This document shows positions 26,712 through 34,860 of a DNA stretch of 60,674 nt, in pieces (position 1 is the stretch's first letter; every line of letters starts with the position of its first letter). The notes beneath the pieces are model-generated. The model searched no databases. It was not told the DNA's origin and worked only from the letters and a program-made list of their open reading frames with translations. The DNA is from Desulfobacteraceae bacterium UBA5616 (lineage in GTDB: Bacteria; Desulfobacterota; Desulfobacteria; Desulfobacterales; UBA5616), in contig DIKO01000038.1 in assembly GCA_002423615.1 (NCBI GenBank), forward strand, positions 1 to 60,674, given 5' to 3'. The position numbers and the translations under genes were made by a program.

Positions 26712-28265
26712 TCAGCCTTTGCGGATATCGAGTTTACGCATGCGGGCGCGCAATGTGCTGCGGTCAAGCCCCAGGACTTCGGCTGCGCTGTTTTTGCCGC
26801 TCACTTTCCACTGTTTCTGCTCAAGCACCGCGAGAATATACTCCCGTTCCACAGCCGAAAGGGTTTTGTCGGCTCTGGAGGACTCCTTGTACTCCTTTTT
26901 TAGATCATCCACCAGCCGCAGTTTGGGGCCGGAGGAGTTGATCACGGCGCGTTCAAGAACGTTTTCCAGTTCACGGATATTGCCCGGCCAGTGATACTGC
27001 TGCAGTGCATTCATGACGTTTTCAGGAATGATTTTAATCGTCTTTCCCAACCGCTGGCCAATCTTTTTGACGTAAAAATCCACGAGAAGCGGTATGTCTT
27101 CAATTCGATCCCGAAGCGGCGGCATGGTAATCGGAAACACATTCAACCGGTACCAGAGATCGTCACGAAAACTTCCTTTGCGGACCTCCTCTTCCAGATT
27201 ACGATTCGTGGCGGCAATAATCCGCACATCAACTTTGACGGTTCGGGAGCTGCCCAACCGTTCAAACTCGCCTTCCTGAATCACTCTGAGAAGCTTTGGC
27301 TGCAGTTCAACCGGCAATTCCCCGATTTCATCCAGAAAAAGAGTCGCCCCATCGGCGATTTCAAATCGCCCGAGCTGCGTGGAATGGGAACCGGTGAAGG
27401 CGCCTTTCTCATGACCGAACAATTCGCTTTCGATGAGGTTTGCCGGCAATGTGGCGCAATCCACTTTTACCATGGCCCGGTCTTTTCGAGAGCTCAAACC
27501 GTGAATGGCCCGTGCGATGAGCTCTTTGCCGGTTCCCGTCTCACCCAGTACCAGAACGTTGGTGTCGCTGCCGGAAATCTGCTCCACTTTATAAAAAACG
27601 TATTTCAGGGCATCGCTCTGACCGATGATGTTCTCATAGTTGTATTCCAGCTTGATTTCTTCGCGCAGATAGGCTCTTTCCGCTTCCAGTTGATCTTTCA
27701 ACTTTTTTATTTCTGAAAGGGCGGTTTCAGCAATTTCTTTTCTTTTTTCCGCCTCTTCCCTGGCAACCATCAGCTCGGTCGTTCGCTTTTCAACAAGATC
27801 TTCAAGATCTCTTTTATGATTCATCCTGTCCGTCACATCTTCAATGGCCAGAAGGATCAGCTGGGTTTGGTCCGGCTTTGTGTTTGTGTTTATCCGCCTG
27901 GCGTTTAAATGCATAATCTTTCGACCGATGCCTTCAAACGTGTGTTCCACTTCAAAGTCATGGAACAGGGTATTTCCGGGGAGGATATTTTCAATCAATT
28001 CTTTGAGCTTCGGGATGTTCCATTGACCGTTGCCAAGATCATAGATTAATATTCCCTCTGTTTCATCAGGCCTGACGTTGAAGGTTCTGTAAAAAGAAGG
28101 ATTGGCTTTTACAACCTTGAAATCAGAATCCAGCATCAGGATGGGTTCACGAATCGAATCCAGGATACCGTCGAATATTTCAATTGCCGCCTGCATCCCT
28201 TGTTGGTCATACCCGGCATTTTTATCATTTTGTGTCATTTTTTCGGAGCCTTGTTCATTGTTCAT
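26712..28265 (-). CDS. Sigma-54-dependent regulator with one PAS domain
   Basis: A 517-residue enhancer-binding protein. One PAS domain (about 30-150) and a coiled coil precede the AAA+ core with GETGTGKE near 244, the loop GAFTGS near 290, LDEIGELP and WPGNIREL, and a C-terminal Fis-type helix-turn-helix (NSAAEVLGLDRSTLRARM). The sigma-54 contact loop has Ser where the consensus GAFTGA has Ala. Its AAA+ core is strikingly like that of the Kai-linked activator, so the two are paralogues. It is divergent from a radical SAM gene and bracketed by inverted repeats. Confidence 0.92.
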   Translation of the reverse strand: MNNEQGSEKMTQNDKNAGYDQQGMQAAIEIFDGILDSIREPILMLDSDFKVVKANPSFYRTFNVRPDETEGILIYDLGNGQWNIPKLKELIENILPGNTLFHDFEVEHTFEGIGRKIMHLNARRINTNTKPDQTQLILLAIEDVTDRMNHKRDLEDLVEKRTTELMVAREEAEKRKEIAETALSEIKKLKDQLEAERAYLREEIKLEYNYENIIGQSDALKYVFYKVEQISGSDTNVLVLGETGTGKELIARAIHGLSSRKDRAMVKVDCATLPANLIESELFGHEKGAFTGSHSTQLGRFEIADGATLFLDEIGELPVELQPKLLRVIQEGEFERLGSSRTVKVDVRIIAATNRNLEEEVRKGSFRDDLWYRLNVFPITMPPLRDRIEDIPLLVDFYVKKIGQRLGKTIKIIPENVMNALQQYHWPGNIRELENVLERAVINSSGPKLRLVDDLKKEYKESSRADKTLSAVEREYILAVLEQKQWKVSGKNSAAEVLGLDRSTLRARMRKLDIRKG

Positions 28266-28407
28266 CAGGCTCCCCCTTTCATTGGATCAATTCGCAAACT
28301 TGCTGAATAGGAACTTGAGGTGCACGAACATATCGAATAGGTTGGTTATTTTCGGGGCATTTTACAAGATGTAATTCAAATGATCAATTTCAAAATTCTA
28401 AATAAAT

Positions 28408-28438
28408 GGTAATATATGACCACAGGTTAAATATGACC
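28408..28438. repeat. Inverted partner pair of the 14-base repeat
   Basis: GGTAATATATGACC (28408-28421) and GGTTAAATATGACC (28425-28438), again separated by three bases. Read on the minus strand they are GGTCATATTTAACC and GGTCATATATTACC, close to the pair at 26600-26630. The 3-base spacing is conserved while the units have drifted slightly. Confidence 0.65.
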
Positions 28439-28540
28439 CCTTTTCCTCTTGAGACCAATCGAATTACAGCCCATGGTGTTCAGAGCGATTATTATATAAT
28501 TTCAAATGTATAGGTATCATCTTGGCAATGGTTGGCAATC

Positions 28541-28556
28541 TGGCACAAACATTGAA
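28541..28556 (+). promoter_or_regulatory. Degenerate sigma-54 promoter candidate
   Basis: TGGCACAAACATTGAA keeps the -24 box (TGGCAC) and the correct GG-N10 spacing, but the -12 element reads GA instead of GC. It lies about 90 bases before the radical SAM ATG and follows a TTGGCAAT duplication that could be an activator site. The -12 mismatch makes function doubtful. Confidence 0.3.
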
Positions 28557-28645
28557 TCAATACCAGGCAGGTTCCTGCAAGTTCTTACGGGACCGAAGCG
28601 CTTCATTGCCCTTAAAACCATGACTATGGAAAGGATACCATCGAT

Positions 28646-30124
28646 ATGAATATTCTCCTTGTTTATCCAAAATTCCCGGATACCTTCTGGTCTTTCACTT
28701 TCGCATTGAGCTTTATCGGAAAAAAAGCGGCTTTCCCTCCGCTTGGACTGCTCACCGTCGCCTCCCTTTTACCGGAAAAATGGCCGAAGCGCCTGGTGGA
28801 TGTGAATGTGGAGGACCTCTTGGATAAAGACCTGTTATGGGCGGATATGGTGTTTGTCGGAGCCATGGCCGTTCAGCGCAAATCAGCCCGGACGATCATC
28901 ACGCGATGCAAGGGCTTGAATGTTAAAGTCGTTGCAGGCGGACCTCTTTTCACGTCCGAGCCGGATGGATTCCCCGAGGTGGATCACCTTGTTCTCGACG
29001 AAGCGGAATTGACCCTTCCCCGGTTTTTGACGGACCTTGAAAATCGGAATCCCGAAAAAATCTACCGGGCTTCCGGTTACTGTGATCTTTCCGCGACGCC
29101 CCCGCCCTTGTGGGACCTGGTGAATATGAAACGATATGCATCCGTGAATATACAATTTTCCAGGGGTTGCCCGTTTGACTGCGAATTCTGCAATGTGACA
29201 TCACTGTTCGGACGCCGGCCCCGCTTGAAAACTTCCCGGCAGGTGATTACGGAACTCGATCAAATTTATGCTTCCGGTTGGCGCGGCAGTATATTTTTCG
29301 TGGACGACAACTTTATTGGAAATAAGGAATTCCTTAAAACCCGTTTGCTTCCCGCACTGATCGAATGGCGCAAGGATAAAAAGGGATGCGTGTTTTTTAC
29401 CGAGGCCTCCATCAATCTCGCCGATGATCCCGAGCTTCTGGAGATGATGGTGACTGCCGGGTTCGATTCCGTTTTTATCGGCATTGAATCGCCGGATGAA
29501 GTCAGCCTCACGGAATGTCATAAAACGCAAAATAAAAACCGGGATCTTCTGGAAAGCGTGGCGGTCATTCATCGTTCCGGATTGCAGGTCATGGGGGGTT
29601 TTATCGTGGGTTTTGACAACGACACCCCCTCTATTTTCCAGCGGCAGATCGATTTCATCCAGAAGAGCGGCATCGTCACAGCCATGGTCGGAATGCTCCA
29701 GGCGGTTCCCGGAACCAGGCTCTTTGACCGACTTCAACGGGAAAGCCGGGTGATGAATATTTTTTCCGGGGATAATGTGGACGGAACCACCAATATTATG
29801 CCCCGGATGGGCATGGAGAAGCTTCTGGACGGATACCGATCCATCATGGAACAGATTTATTCGCCCCGGAACTACTACCGCCGGGTCAGAACCCTGCTGA
29901 AGGAACTGAAGGGGTCGCGAATCAACTACCCTTTAAATTTTCAGCGCTTCCTTTCGATTTTTCGATCCGCTTTCCGGCTTGGAATTCTGGGAAAGGAGCG
30001 GTTTCAATACTGGCAGCTCGTGCTGTGGACCCTGGTCCGCAAGCCCAGGCTGATTTCAACGGCTATCACCCTCGCGATTTACGGGCATCATTACCGGAAG
30101 ATCTGCAATCTATATATTCTTTAA
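28646..30124 (+). CDS. B12-binding radical SAM protein (DUF4070-type C-terminus)
   Basis: A 492-residue enzyme. Residues 1-130 form a cobalamin-binding Rossmann-like domain (MNILLVYPKFPDTFWSF, then VVAGGPLFTSEP and DEAELTLP). The radical SAM motif CPFDCEFC places the cluster cysteines at about 175, 179 and 182. The C-terminal 120 residues resemble DUF4070, as in the hopanoid C-2 methylase HpnP and related methylases. A methylation of a lipid or unactivated carbon is plausible, but the substrate is unknown and no hopanoid genes are nearby. Confidence 0.82.
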   Translation: MNILLVYPKFPDTFWSFTFALSFIGKKAAFPPLGLLTVASLLPEKWPKRLVDVNVEDLLDKDLLWADMVFVGAMAVQRKSARTIITRCKGLNVKVVAGGPLFTSEPDGFPEVDHLVLDEAELTLPRFLTDLENRNPEKIYRASGYCDLSATPPPLWDLVNMKRYASVNIQFSRGCPFDCEFCNVTSLFGRRPRLKTSRQVITELDQIYASGWRGSIFFVDDNFIGNKEFLKTRLLPALIEWRKDKKGCVFFTEASINLADDPELLEMMVTAGFDSVFIGIESPDEVSLTECHKTQNKNRDLLESVAVIHRSGLQVMGGFIVGFDNDTPSIFQRQIDFIQKSGIVTAMVGMLQAVPGTRLFDRLQRESRVMNIFSGDNVDGTTNIMPRMGMEKLLDGYRSIMEQIYSPRNYYRRVRTLLKELKGSRINYPLNFQRFLSIFRSAFRLGILGKERFQYWQLVLWTLVRKPRLISTAITLAIYGHHYRKICNLYIL

Positions 30125-30236
30125 AGGTCCTGATCCAAAGGTGTTGAAATGACCCGGAAGGATGAGGGCGGCATAATCCTGAATCAATACGATGACGATA
30201 ATTTGTCGCCATAGAGCACTGAGGAGACAGGCCGAG

Positions 30237-31862
30237 ATGCTGATTGATAAAATCCGAAACGTATTTCCGCAGGCATCCGATATACCCGAAGCCCTGCTAA
30301 AAGATATTCCGTGCATTCAGAGAGGCTATCTCATCGACGGGGAAATCCGAGCCTGGAATGGCCCTCGTCAGGAGGTGCTCTCCCCGGTTCGGACGGCAGG
30401 CAATACAGCAGAACCACAGCCCCTTTGCATTGGTGAATATCCCCTGTTAACCGAGACGGAAGCACTCCAGGCCCTGGATGCCGCGGTGGCCGCCTATGAT
30501 CATGGGCGGGGCCGGTGGCCCACCCTGTCCGTGGCCGAACGGATTGATCACGTGGAGCGGTTCGTTTTCCGAATGATCGGGGCAAAGGAACGGGTCGTAC
30601 GGTTTCTCATGTGGGAAGTTGGAAAATCGCTTCAGGACTCGAGAAAAGAGTTCGATCGGACCATTCAATACATCAACGATACCCTGTCTGCGCTCAAAGA
30701 CCTGGACCGCATTTCTTCCCGCTTCACCATCGAGGAGGGCATCATCGCCCAGATCAGGCGAGCCCCCATGGGTGTGGTGCTTTGCATGGGGCCGTTCAAT
30801 TATCCGCTCAACGAGACCTTCACCACGCTGATTCCTGCGCTGGTCATGGGAAACACGGTGATATTAAAGCCGCCCAAGCATGGCGCGCTTCTTTACGAGC
30901 CGCTTCTGGAGGCTTTTTGCAATGTCTTCCCCAAGGGCGTTATCAACATTATCTATGGTGAAGGTAAAAAAGTAATTCCTCCGCTCATGGCATCCGGCAA
31001 GATCAGTGTGCTGGGCCTGATCGGCAACAGCAAGACGGCAAATACCCTTAAAAAACAGCATCCCAACCCCAATCGCCTGCGCTGTGTGCTGGGGTTGGAG
31101 GCCAAGAATCCGGCCATCATACTTAAGGACGCCGATCTTGACCTGGTGGTTCGGGAATGCGTTCTCGGCAGCCTTTCGTTTAACGGGCAGCGTTGCACGG
31201 CGCTCAAGATTCTCTTTGTGGAAGCTGAAATTGTGGCTGCGTTCCTTGAACGCTTTGCCGAGGCCGTTAATGCGCTTTCCTTCGGCATGCCATGGCAGGA
31301 AGGCGTTTTCGTAACCCCGGTTGCTGAAAAAGGCAAGACGGATTACCTGGAAGAGCTCGTGTCGGATGCCATCGCCAAAGGCGCAACGGTCGTAAATCCC
31401 CACGGAGGAACGGTTTGCGGCAGCTTCTTTTTTCCAGCCGTCCTGTATCCGGTTCACTCCGATATGCGCGTATATCATGAAGAGCAGTTCGGACCCGTGG
31501 TTCCCGTACTGCCCTTTGATAAGATCGATGAGCCCATCGAGTACATGATCCATTCCGGCTACGGTCAGCAAGTCAGCGTTTTCGGCAGTGATCCAGACCG
31601 GATCGCCCGATTGATCGACCTTTTGGTCAACCAGGTCTGCCGGGTCAACATCAACTGCCAGTGCCAGCGCGGACCCGACACGTTCCCCTTCACCGGACGA
31701 AAGGATTCCGCAGAAGGGACTCTTTCCGTTTCCGACGCCTTGCGGGTATTTTCCATTCGAACCCTGGTTGCGGCCAAGCAGACGGATTTGAACAAGCAGA
31801 TCATCACCGGCATCGTGCGGGAGCATAAAAGTAAATTTCTGGCGACCGATTTTATTTTGTAA
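30237..31862 (+). CDS. gapN: NADP-dependent non-phosphorylating glyceraldehyde-3-phosphate dehydrogenase (GapN-like)
   Basis: A 541-residue aldehyde dehydrogenase superfamily member. The ATG at 30237 has GAGGAG ten bases upstream; the frame opens earlier at 30192. GPFNYPLNETFTTLIPAL, GLEAKNPAI with the general-base Glu, and FNGQRCTALK with catalytic Cys320 are intact. The end (INCQCQRGPDTFPFTGRKDS then GTLSVSDALRVFSIR) closely matches plant and bacterial GapN, which oxidises glyceraldehyde-3-phosphate to 3-phosphoglycerate making NADPH. It follows the radical SAM gene by 112 bp in the same direction. Confidence 0.82.
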   Translation: MLIDKIRNVFPQASDIPEALLKDIPCIQRGYLIDGEIRAWNGPRQEVLSPVRTAGNTAEPQPLCIGEYPLLTETEALQALDAAVAAYDHGRGRWPTLSVAERIDHVERFVFRMIGAKERVVRFLMWEVGKSLQDSRKEFDRTIQYINDTLSALKDLDRISSRFTIEEGIIAQIRRAPMGVVLCMGPFNYPLNETFTTLIPALVMGNTVILKPPKHGALLYEPLLEAFCNVFPKGVINIIYGEGKKVIPPLMASGKISVLGLIGNSKTANTLKKQHPNPNRLRCVLGLEAKNPAIILKDADLDLVVRECVLGSLSFNGQRCTALKILFVEAEIVAAFLERFAEAVNALSFGMPWQEGVFVTPVAEKGKTDYLEELVSDAIAKGATVVNPHGGTVCGSFFFPAVLYPVHSDMRVYHEEQFGPVVPVLPFDKIDEPIEYMIHSGYGQQVSVFGSDPDRIARLIDLLVNQVCRVNINCQCQRGPDTFPFTGRKDSAEGTLSVSDALRVFSIRTLVAAKQTDLNKQIITGIVREHKSKFLATDFIL

Positions 31863-31867
31863 AGGTC

Positions 31868-31962
31868 TCACTCACGGCATGGGGTTCATTTAACTGGCGC
31901 TTAGGCCTCAGCAGAATGCCATGATATTTCGGTGCGCAGATGAAGATTCAGGTCCTTTTCTT
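31868..31962 (-). pseudogene. Decayed fragment of an ABM-fold gene (third copy)
   Basis: The DNA here is plainly similar to 26168-26260 inside the second ABM gene: both contain catggggttcattta, a shared agcagaa.gcca block and gcgcagatgatga/gcgcagatgaaga. Read on the minus strand, the residues corresponding to DLDHHLRSEI are DLNLHLRTEI. After a one-base frameshift HGILLRPKRQLNEPH matches FGVLLGTKSLLNEPH. The N-terminal half of the gene is missing and no start is left. It lies between gapN and creA. Confidence 0.7.
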
Positions 31963-32122
31963 TTTAGAATAATATGTTCAAAACACCGACTTTTCTTTGG
32001 GCCGCAATGCCAAGGGCTGTGTCTGTCTGGATGAACATGAATCCGCCGGCTGGTTCGACTTTCCGATGTATCGATAAACGGAACTTCGGGGTTCGGGAGT
32101 AGGTTACGGTAAGCATCTCCAT

Positions 32123-32611
32123 TTATGGCGACGGCCACCCCATGATCGGGACCGTGCTGATGCTGTTTTTCGGGCTTCCGGCGATAACCCGATCACTGTA
32201 TGCCACGTAAACGAGGACATTTCGCTCGCGGTCGAAAAACCGCACGACCTGAAGTTTTTTGAACACCAGGCTGCGTTTCTCGTCAAAAACCCGCTCGCCG
32301 TCCTTGAGCTTTTCAAGGATTTTGATCGGTCCGATTTGCCGACAGGCGATACTGACGTCGCTCGTATCCTCCGCCACGCCCAATTCACCCTTCATTCCGC
32401 CGGTTTGTGCGCGGGAAATATGGCAGGCGACGCCCTGAACCTTTGGATCGTCAAACCCGTCGATGACGATCTTGTCGTTGGGCCCGAGCCAGCGAAACTG
32501 CGTGCTGACCGACCCGACCGTACCGCGTTCGGGACGGCTGAAAAGCCACCATGCGAAAAGAATAACGACCAAAAAAAGGCCACCGCCGAGAATCATCCCG
32601 ATTTTTTTCAT
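32123..32611 (-). CDS. creA: CreA-family protein
   Basis: A 162-residue protein with an N-terminal signal anchor (GMILGGGLFLVVILFAWWLF), placing it in the periplasm or on the inner membrane. The CreA signature is clear: GSVSTQFRWLGPNDKIVIDG, FDDPKVQGVACHISRAQTGG, GVAEDTSDVSIACRQIGPI and FDRERNVLVYVAYSDR. CreA is conserved in Gram-negatives but has no firm biochemical role; enterobacterial creA sits beside the CreBC system, which is absent here. Confidence 0.88.
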   Translation of the reverse strand: MKKIGMILGGGLFLVVILFAWWLFSRPERGTVGSVSTQFRWLGPNDKIVIDGFDDPKVQGVACHISRAQTGGMKGELGVAEDTSDVSIACRQIGPIKILEKLKDGERVFDEKRSLVFKKLQVVRFFDRERNVLVYVAYSDRVIAGSPKNSISTVPIMGWPSP

Positions 32612-32768
32612 GTTGATTCGACTTTCTTGAAGGTTTCCGACGATTTCTCCCCGGCATGATACGCTCCACCGACGAGCATTAATGTTATCTTCCTGAATTC
32701 GATAACCCCCTTTACCCCATTCACTGGGTTTGCTTTCAGGGCGGAATTAAAAACCGGGGGCTGTATTT

Positions 32769-33338
32769 TTAAACCTGTCGCCCCTGCCACCGCTGATACA
32801 GGTCATGGGGAATATTGAAGGCGTCCAGAATTTTCCCAACGGTATGATCGATGATGTCCTCGATGGTTTTAGGGCGATGGTAAAAAGCCGGAAACGGGGG
32901 CAGGATATGAGCGCCGATGTCCGCAGCGTTGAACAGGAGTCTCAGGTGGCCCTTGTGCAGGGGTGTTTCCCGGACCACGAGCACCAGCTTTCGCTGTTCT
33001 TTCAGCATGACATCCGCGGCCCGGATGAGAAGGTTCTCATTAAACGAATGAACGATGCCGGAAAGGGTTTTGATGGTGCAGGGAACCACCGCCATTCCCG
33101 CGGAGAGAAATGAACCGCTGGCAACCGGTGCGCACAGATCGTTTTCGTCATACACATGATCGGCCAACGCCGTCACCCGGGAAACGGTATAGTCCGTCTC
33201 GATCTCGATATTTTTCTTTCCCGTCTCCGAGAGAATGAGGTGGGTCTGCACACCGGCATTTTTAAGATGAAGCAATGTCCGGATGCCGTAAATGACTCCG
33301 CTGGCCCCTGTTATGCCGACGACGATTCTTTCCGTCAT
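32769..33338 (-). CDS. ubiX: Flavin prenyltransferase UbiX
   Basis: A 189-residue flavoprotein that attaches a dimethylallyl unit to FMN, making the prenylated cofactor of UbiD-type decarboxylases. Visible motifs are VGITGASGVIYGIRTL at the N-terminus, APVASGSFLSAGMAVVPCT around residue 70-88, LVLVVRETPLHKGHL near 120 and the C-terminal DLYQRW. The length is typical. No ubiD is in the window. It shares direction with creA and the phosphatase gene. Confidence 0.93.
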   Translation of the reverse strand: MTERIVVGITGASGVIYGIRTLLHLKNAGVQTHLILSETGKKNIEIETDYTVSRVTALADHVYDENDLCAPVASGSFLSAGMAVVPCTIKTLSGIVHSFNENLLIRAADVMLKEQRKLVLVVRETPLHKGHLRLLFNAADIGAHILPPFPAFYHRPKTIEDIIDHTVGKILDAFNIPHDLYQRWQGRQV

Positions 33339-33376
33339 AAATTACGCGCCCTTTGAGAAAACCAGGTAAAACGCCG

Positions 33377-34330
33377 CTACCATGGTGTTCCTCCGAAAAT
33401 ATAGCTGCGATGTTCGATTTCCGCGAGTTGGTGAGGGAAAACCAGCAGGCATGTGATATCGTCAAAGCCGCCAAGGGATGTTTTATCCCGGCCGTTCCAG
33501 CTGTTTCTTCGAACGCTGTTGCAGGCCGTGGTCACATTAAACGCAAAATTTTCGGGATCCTTCTTTACATATGCGTGGAGCAGATCCTCAATGCCCCTGC
33601 CGCAGCCATGCTGATGCAGTGCGGTGATGCCGTCGCTCACAATGATAAAAAAATCCCCTTCCTTTACGGAAACCCGTTCAGGTGCGAAATCCGGATGAGA
33701 AGTTCCCCAGAAATGATCCGGACCGTTTACCCGCGACAACTGTTCTTCATATACATTTCCTTTATATACGCTTGAATCCCCGGCAAGAAAAACGCCCGCG
33801 TCCAGGTCTTTGCCGTTAAGCCCCTTTTCCCGAAAACAGATCAGCGCGAGGGTTGCCTGTTCATTGGGACCCATGCCGCGACCCAGTTCATCGATGATCC
33901 TTTCCAGATCATCGATGGATCCATCAGACAGGCGCCTGTCCATCTCTTTGAAAAGATTTCTGGACAGCGCGGTAATCCCGGGGGAATCCGATACGGCAAA
34001 AATTCTCAGCCCCGGGTTGATATACAGGCAATCGCTGTTATAAACCGGCCGGCATATCCCCGTCATGATGCCGTTAAAACTTTTGCCGGCACCCGGATTC
34101 GTCGCCCCGCAAAATCCGGGGCCTTTAATCACGGGCCATTTGAGGGATTCTTCATGGCCGGAAAGCCCCGCCATGTTCTCCCGGCAATTCATCCCCATGC
34201 CGTTTTTGGTGTAAACATCCAAAAGCGCCGGGTACTTCTGAAAAACGCCCGGTTCAAAAAGCGAGTGGTGCCGGATGTGAATGAGATCCTGTTCCTGCAG
34301 GGTGCCAAAACCATCAGATGATTTTTTCAT
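33377..34330 (-). CDS. PPM/PP2C-type protein phosphatase
   Basis: A 317-residue protein with the acidic metal-binding pattern of PPM phosphatases: SDSPG near residue 115, a VSDGITAL strand near 230 and GGFDDITCLLVF near 295, each supplying Asp ligands. The N-terminal 50 residues are less typical. Start choice is uncertain: ATGs at 34330 and 34339 lack a clear ribosome site and overlap a small upstream frame. PPM enzymes of this kind reverse Ser/Thr phosphorylation, often of anti-anti-sigma proteins, but no kinase partner is nearby. Confidence 0.68.
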   Translation of the reverse strand: MKKSSDGFGTLQEQDLIHIRHHSLFEPGVFQKYPALLDVYTKNGMGMNCRENMAGLSGHEESLKWPVIKGPGFCGATNPGAGKSFNGIMTGICRPVYNSDCLYINPGLRIFAVSDSPGITALSRNLFKEMDRRLSDGSIDDLERIIDELGRGMGPNEQATLALICFREKGLNGKDLDAGVFLAGDSSVYKGNVYEEQLSRVNGPDHFWGTSHPDFAPERVSVKEGDFFIIVSDGITALHQHGCGRGIEDLLHAYVKKDPENFAFNVTTACNSVRRNSWNGRDKTSLGGFDDITCLLVFPHQLAEIEHRSYIFGGTPW

Positions 34331-34406
34331 AGTCCACATAAGGTCTGAACCGGCCCTCTTTTTCCGCTTCCTTAAGTTCTGCCACGTATTTATTCAGATG
34401 ATCCAT
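34314..34406 (-). CDS. Possible 30-residue protein overlapping the phosphatase start
   Basis: A short frame starting MDHLNKYVAELKEAEKEG and ending PYVDYEKII, which looks protein-like (amphipathic helix followed by a proline-tyrosine turn). Its stop overlaps the phosphatase start region, suggesting coupling. Only a weak AGGATA lies upstream. No family is recognised. Confidence 0.35.
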   Translation of the reverse strand: MDHLNKYVAELKEAEKEGRFRPYVDYEKII

Positions 34407-34471
34407 CTTTTTAGGATATCCTGATCCCCTTCTACTGCTCCCGATCCGGTTCCCCTTTTCAAAGCCTGCGA

Positions 34472-34786
34472 TCAATCGGAAATGGACCTTGAAAAGTCCG
34501 GCAATGTGTCGGCTCTGTCCCGAATGACCAGACTGCCGTCCTTTCCCCTGGCAGTAACGTTTTCGTATACGCCGTCATCCCTTCGCACCAGTTTTGTAAA
34601 TCCGAGATCTCTTAATTCCCTGTCGGATTTTGGTGTACTGATGTGGGTAAACGATATCAGTTTTCGAACCATGCCCCCGCACTCCGGGCATCTTTCCAAG
34701 GGCTCATCTGACACAGGCTGCAGGATTTCAAATCTTTTCCCCAGCCGGCAGGGGTCCGTGTCGTGTTCATATTCATAGATCGGCAT
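34472..34786 (-). CDS. FmdB-type zinc-ribbon protein with degenerate first Cys pair
   Basis: A 104-residue protein. The ATG at 34786 is preferred since GGAGG precedes it and it gives the canonical MPIYEYE opening; a longer frame begins at 34840. The second zinc knuckle CPECGG is present, but where FmdB proteins have a first CxxCG there is only one Cys (DTDPCRLG). The C-terminal half, with TARGKDGSLVIRDRAD, is unlike the short FmdB tail. A normal FmdB paralogue lies at 59597. Function of the family is poorly defined. Confidence 0.72.
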   Translation of the reverse strand: MPIYEYEHDTDPCRLGKRFEILQPVSDEPLERCPECGGMVRKLISFTHISTPKSDRELRDLGFTKLVRRDDGVYENVTARGKDGSLVIRDRADTLPDFSRSISD

Positions 34787-34860
34787 GCAGTTCCTCCATT
34801 TTACATCCGGCGTAAATCCCATGGTGGAAATCAGGATCATCTTTCGGCCGTTGCCCGCTG

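Larger units (their letters stand above)
28266..28645. other. Divergent intergenic region, activator / radical SAM gene
   Basis: 380 bases without a gene. It holds the inverted repeat pair at 28408-28438, a tandem TTGGCAAT duplication at 28522-28539 and a sigma-54-like element just after it. No canonical sigma-70 promoter stands out for the rightward gene. Confidence 0.55.

Noticed and set aside
30864..31871. 335-codon minus-strand open frame opposite gapN
   Set aside because: Antisense shadow; gapN has intact catalytic residues.
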